DNA of 64,000 nucleotides, from contig NZ_CP115300.1 in the NCBI RefSeq assembly GCF_027625935.1, positions 6,324,001 to 6,388,000 of the forward strand, given 5' to 3'. Of this stretch, positions 63,131-64,000 are shown piece after piece. Under the pieces are notes generated by a model. It saw only the letters and a list, made by a program, of their open reading frames with translations. It was not told where the DNA came from and searched no databases. The position numbers were made by a program, and so were the translations under genes. The first letter of the stretch is position 1; the number at the start of each line of letters is the position of its first letter. The stretch comes from Streptomyces camelliae (GTDB lineage: Bacteria > Actinomycetota > Actinomycetes > Streptomycetales > Streptomycetaceae).

Positions 63131-63775
63131 TCAGCAGCTCGCCAGGTAGTTCGTCAGGGCGTTCTTCTCGGCGGTGTCGACCGAGAGGTCGTAGTAGTAC
63201 TTCACCTGCACCCAGGCACGGACGTAGGTGCACACGTACGCGGAGCGGGACGGCACCCAGGTGGCCGGGTCCTGGTCGCCCTTGGCCTGGTTGACGTTGT
63301 CGGTCACGGCGATGAGCTGAGGCCGGGTCAGGTCGTTGGCGAAGGCCTGCCGCTGCGCGGTGGTCCACTTGCTCGCGCCGGAGTCCCAGGCCTCGGCCAG
63401 CGGGACGAGGTGGTCGATGTCGAGGTCGGAGGCGGCGGTCCAGGTGGCGCCGTCGTACGGGGAGTACCAGCTGCCGCTGGTGGCCGCGCAGGAGGAGTCG
63501 GTGACGACGTTCGAGCCGTCGCGCTTGAGGACCGTCTCGCGGGTGTTGCAGGTGCCGCTGATGGTGATCCAGTGCGGGAACAGGTCGCGGCTGTAGCCGG
63601 TGCGGTTCTCGGTGGCCACGGTGAGCTGGGAGAGGTAGCTGCGGGCGGTGGCGGCGCTGACCGGGGTGGGGAGGGCGGCCGAGGCGGTCGGGCCGTTGAA
63701 CAGTGCGGCGGAGGCTATGAGTCCGGTAAGGACCGCGAGTATGCTCAGCCGTCGACGCGCGTAGAGCTTCGACAT
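63131..63775 (-). CDS. Secreted HNH-family nuclease (DUF1524 type)
   Basis: A 214-residue exported nuclease. A signal peptide of about 34 residues (MSKLYARRRLSILAVL, cut after ASA) precedes the mature domain. The catalytic core is LDIDHLVPLAEAW (D121-H122) followed by TDNVNQAKGDQDPATW (N160 or N162, K165), the HNH/DUF1524 layout of GmrSD-type and secreted streptomycete nucleases. C76 and C96 may form a disulfide. AGGGAG lies five bases before the ATG. It probably degrades extracellular DNA for phosphate or nucleosides. Confidence 0.9.
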   Translation of the reverse strand: MSKLYARRRLSILAVLTGLIASAALFNGPTASAALPTPVSAATARSYLSQLTVATENRTGYSRDLFPHWITISGTCNTRETVLKRDGSNVVTDSSCAATSGSWYSPYDGATWTAASDLDIDHLVPLAEAWDSGASKWTTAQRQAFANDLTRPQLIAVTDNVNQAKGDQDPATWVPSRSAYVCTYVRAWVQVKYYYDLSVDTAEKNALTNYLASC

Positions 63776-63867
63776 GCGAACTCCCTTGTGCAATGGGGAT
63801 GTTGGGTGCGAGCCAGGGAATGCTCGCGGGGGCGTGTTGCCGGAAGGTGAGTGCTCGGTAAGAAGCT

Positions 63868-63887
63868 CATGACGTGCTCATGTCATG
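63868..63887. promoter_or_regulatory. Inverted repeat upstream of the riboswitch promoter
   Basis: CATGAC and GTCATG separated by 8 bp, in the intergenic region between the HNH gene and the riboswitch. It may be an operator for either side. Confidence 0.35.
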
Positions 63888-63894
63888 CCAAGAT

Positions 63895-63924
63895 TTACAG
63901 CTGAACTTTCACATCCCGTACGAT
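63895..63924 (+). promoter_or_regulatory. Promoter for the riboswitch transcript
   Basis: TTACAG (63895-63900), 18-bp spacer and TACGAT (63919-63924), about ten bases before the riboswitch starts. Confidence 0.5.
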
Positions 63925-63934
63925 GGGAGGCGCA

Positions 63935-64000
63935 GAAGGGGAGTAGCTCTTCGCCGGACCGTCGACATACTGCTCAGCCAGCCTGAGCCGGCGCCCGGAG
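63935..64000 (+). ncRNA. yybP-ykoY (Mn2+) riboswitch, cut by the window edge
   Basis: The conserved metal-binding core is readable: AGGGGAGTAGCTC (63937-63949), then GACATACTGCTC (63963-63974), then CAGCCTGAGCCGG (63979-63991) and GCCCGG. These correspond to the L1 and L3 loops (GGGGAGUAG and CAUACU) and the CUGAG segment of the family. The gene it controls lies beyond 64000; a Mn2+ exporter of the TerC/Alx, MntP or GDT1 type is expected from family knowledge. Confidence 0.8.

Overview
The window looks like about 64 kb of chromosome-core DNA from a Streptomyces species. The GC content is very high and the third codon position is strongly GC-biased. GTG and TTG starts, leaderless promoters and 4-bp ATGA/GTGA overlaps are common. 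The content is typical of the genus: a FasR-FabD-FabH-ACP-FabF cluster, homodimeric aceE without neighbouring E2/E3, TerD paralogs, DUF3145 and DUF3052. From memory, and not checked, the gene order resembles the S. coelicolor SCO2350-SCO2410 region. I see no prophage, insertion sequence, rRNA, CRISPR array or secondary-metabolite cluster.

Layout. (1) 1-8241 is a sugar-acid and monosaccharide locus on the minus strand: an enolase-superfamily dehydratase and a zinc alcohol dehydrogenase form one unit, and a TIM-barrel protein, a ChvE-type binding protein, MmsA, MmsB and a Tat-exported aldose epimerase follow. The two 5' regions share a candidate operator (5928-5951 and 8218-8241). (2) 8401-21675 is mixed: a zinc-ribbon membrane protein, a serine hydrolase, Ohr, a MarR/oxidoreductase pair, EI24, a LysR/dehydrogenase/RidA set, a GH3-PA14 glycosidase, a second aldose epimerase and a GDSL lipoprotein. 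(3) 21973-27549 is primary fatty-acid synthesis (fabF, acpP, fabH, fabD, fasR) next to DUF3145. (4) 27655-35671 holds pirin, hydrolases, GNAT/MerR, DUF4429, TetR/MFS with overlapping divergent promoters, and a voltage-gated-type K+ channel. (5) 35852-39922 holds aceE, DUF3052 and an AhpE-type peroxiredoxin.

(6) 40061-48816 is a Ter stress system: two near-identical terD genes, a TerC-like DUF475 gene, a TerA-like gene, a TerD with a Pro-rich tail, and then a translationally coupled three-gene biosynthetic operon (CitE-like aldolase, a double phosphoribosyltransferase fused to a PELOTA-type domain, and a HAD phosphatase). This is the best candidate for a poorly described system. (7) 48813-54607 is a cell-envelope group: a FmdB zinc ribbon, a GT51 bifunctional PBP whose transpeptidase motifs are eroded, a deacetylase-like protein, a secreted amidase and DUF4383. 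(8) 54699-64000 holds a coiled-coil membrane protein, a DUF4097 lipoprotein, tRNA-Val(UAC), ketopantoate reductase, DUF2277, an FAD/NAD(P) protein with a 12-bp coding repeat, DoxX behind an iron-box-like palindrome, a Cu/Zn-SOD-like protein, a DedA-like protein and a secreted HNH nuclease. At the right edge is the start of a yybP-ykoY (Mn2+) riboswitch.

The function calls rest on motifs and length read by eye. No alignments or searches were run.
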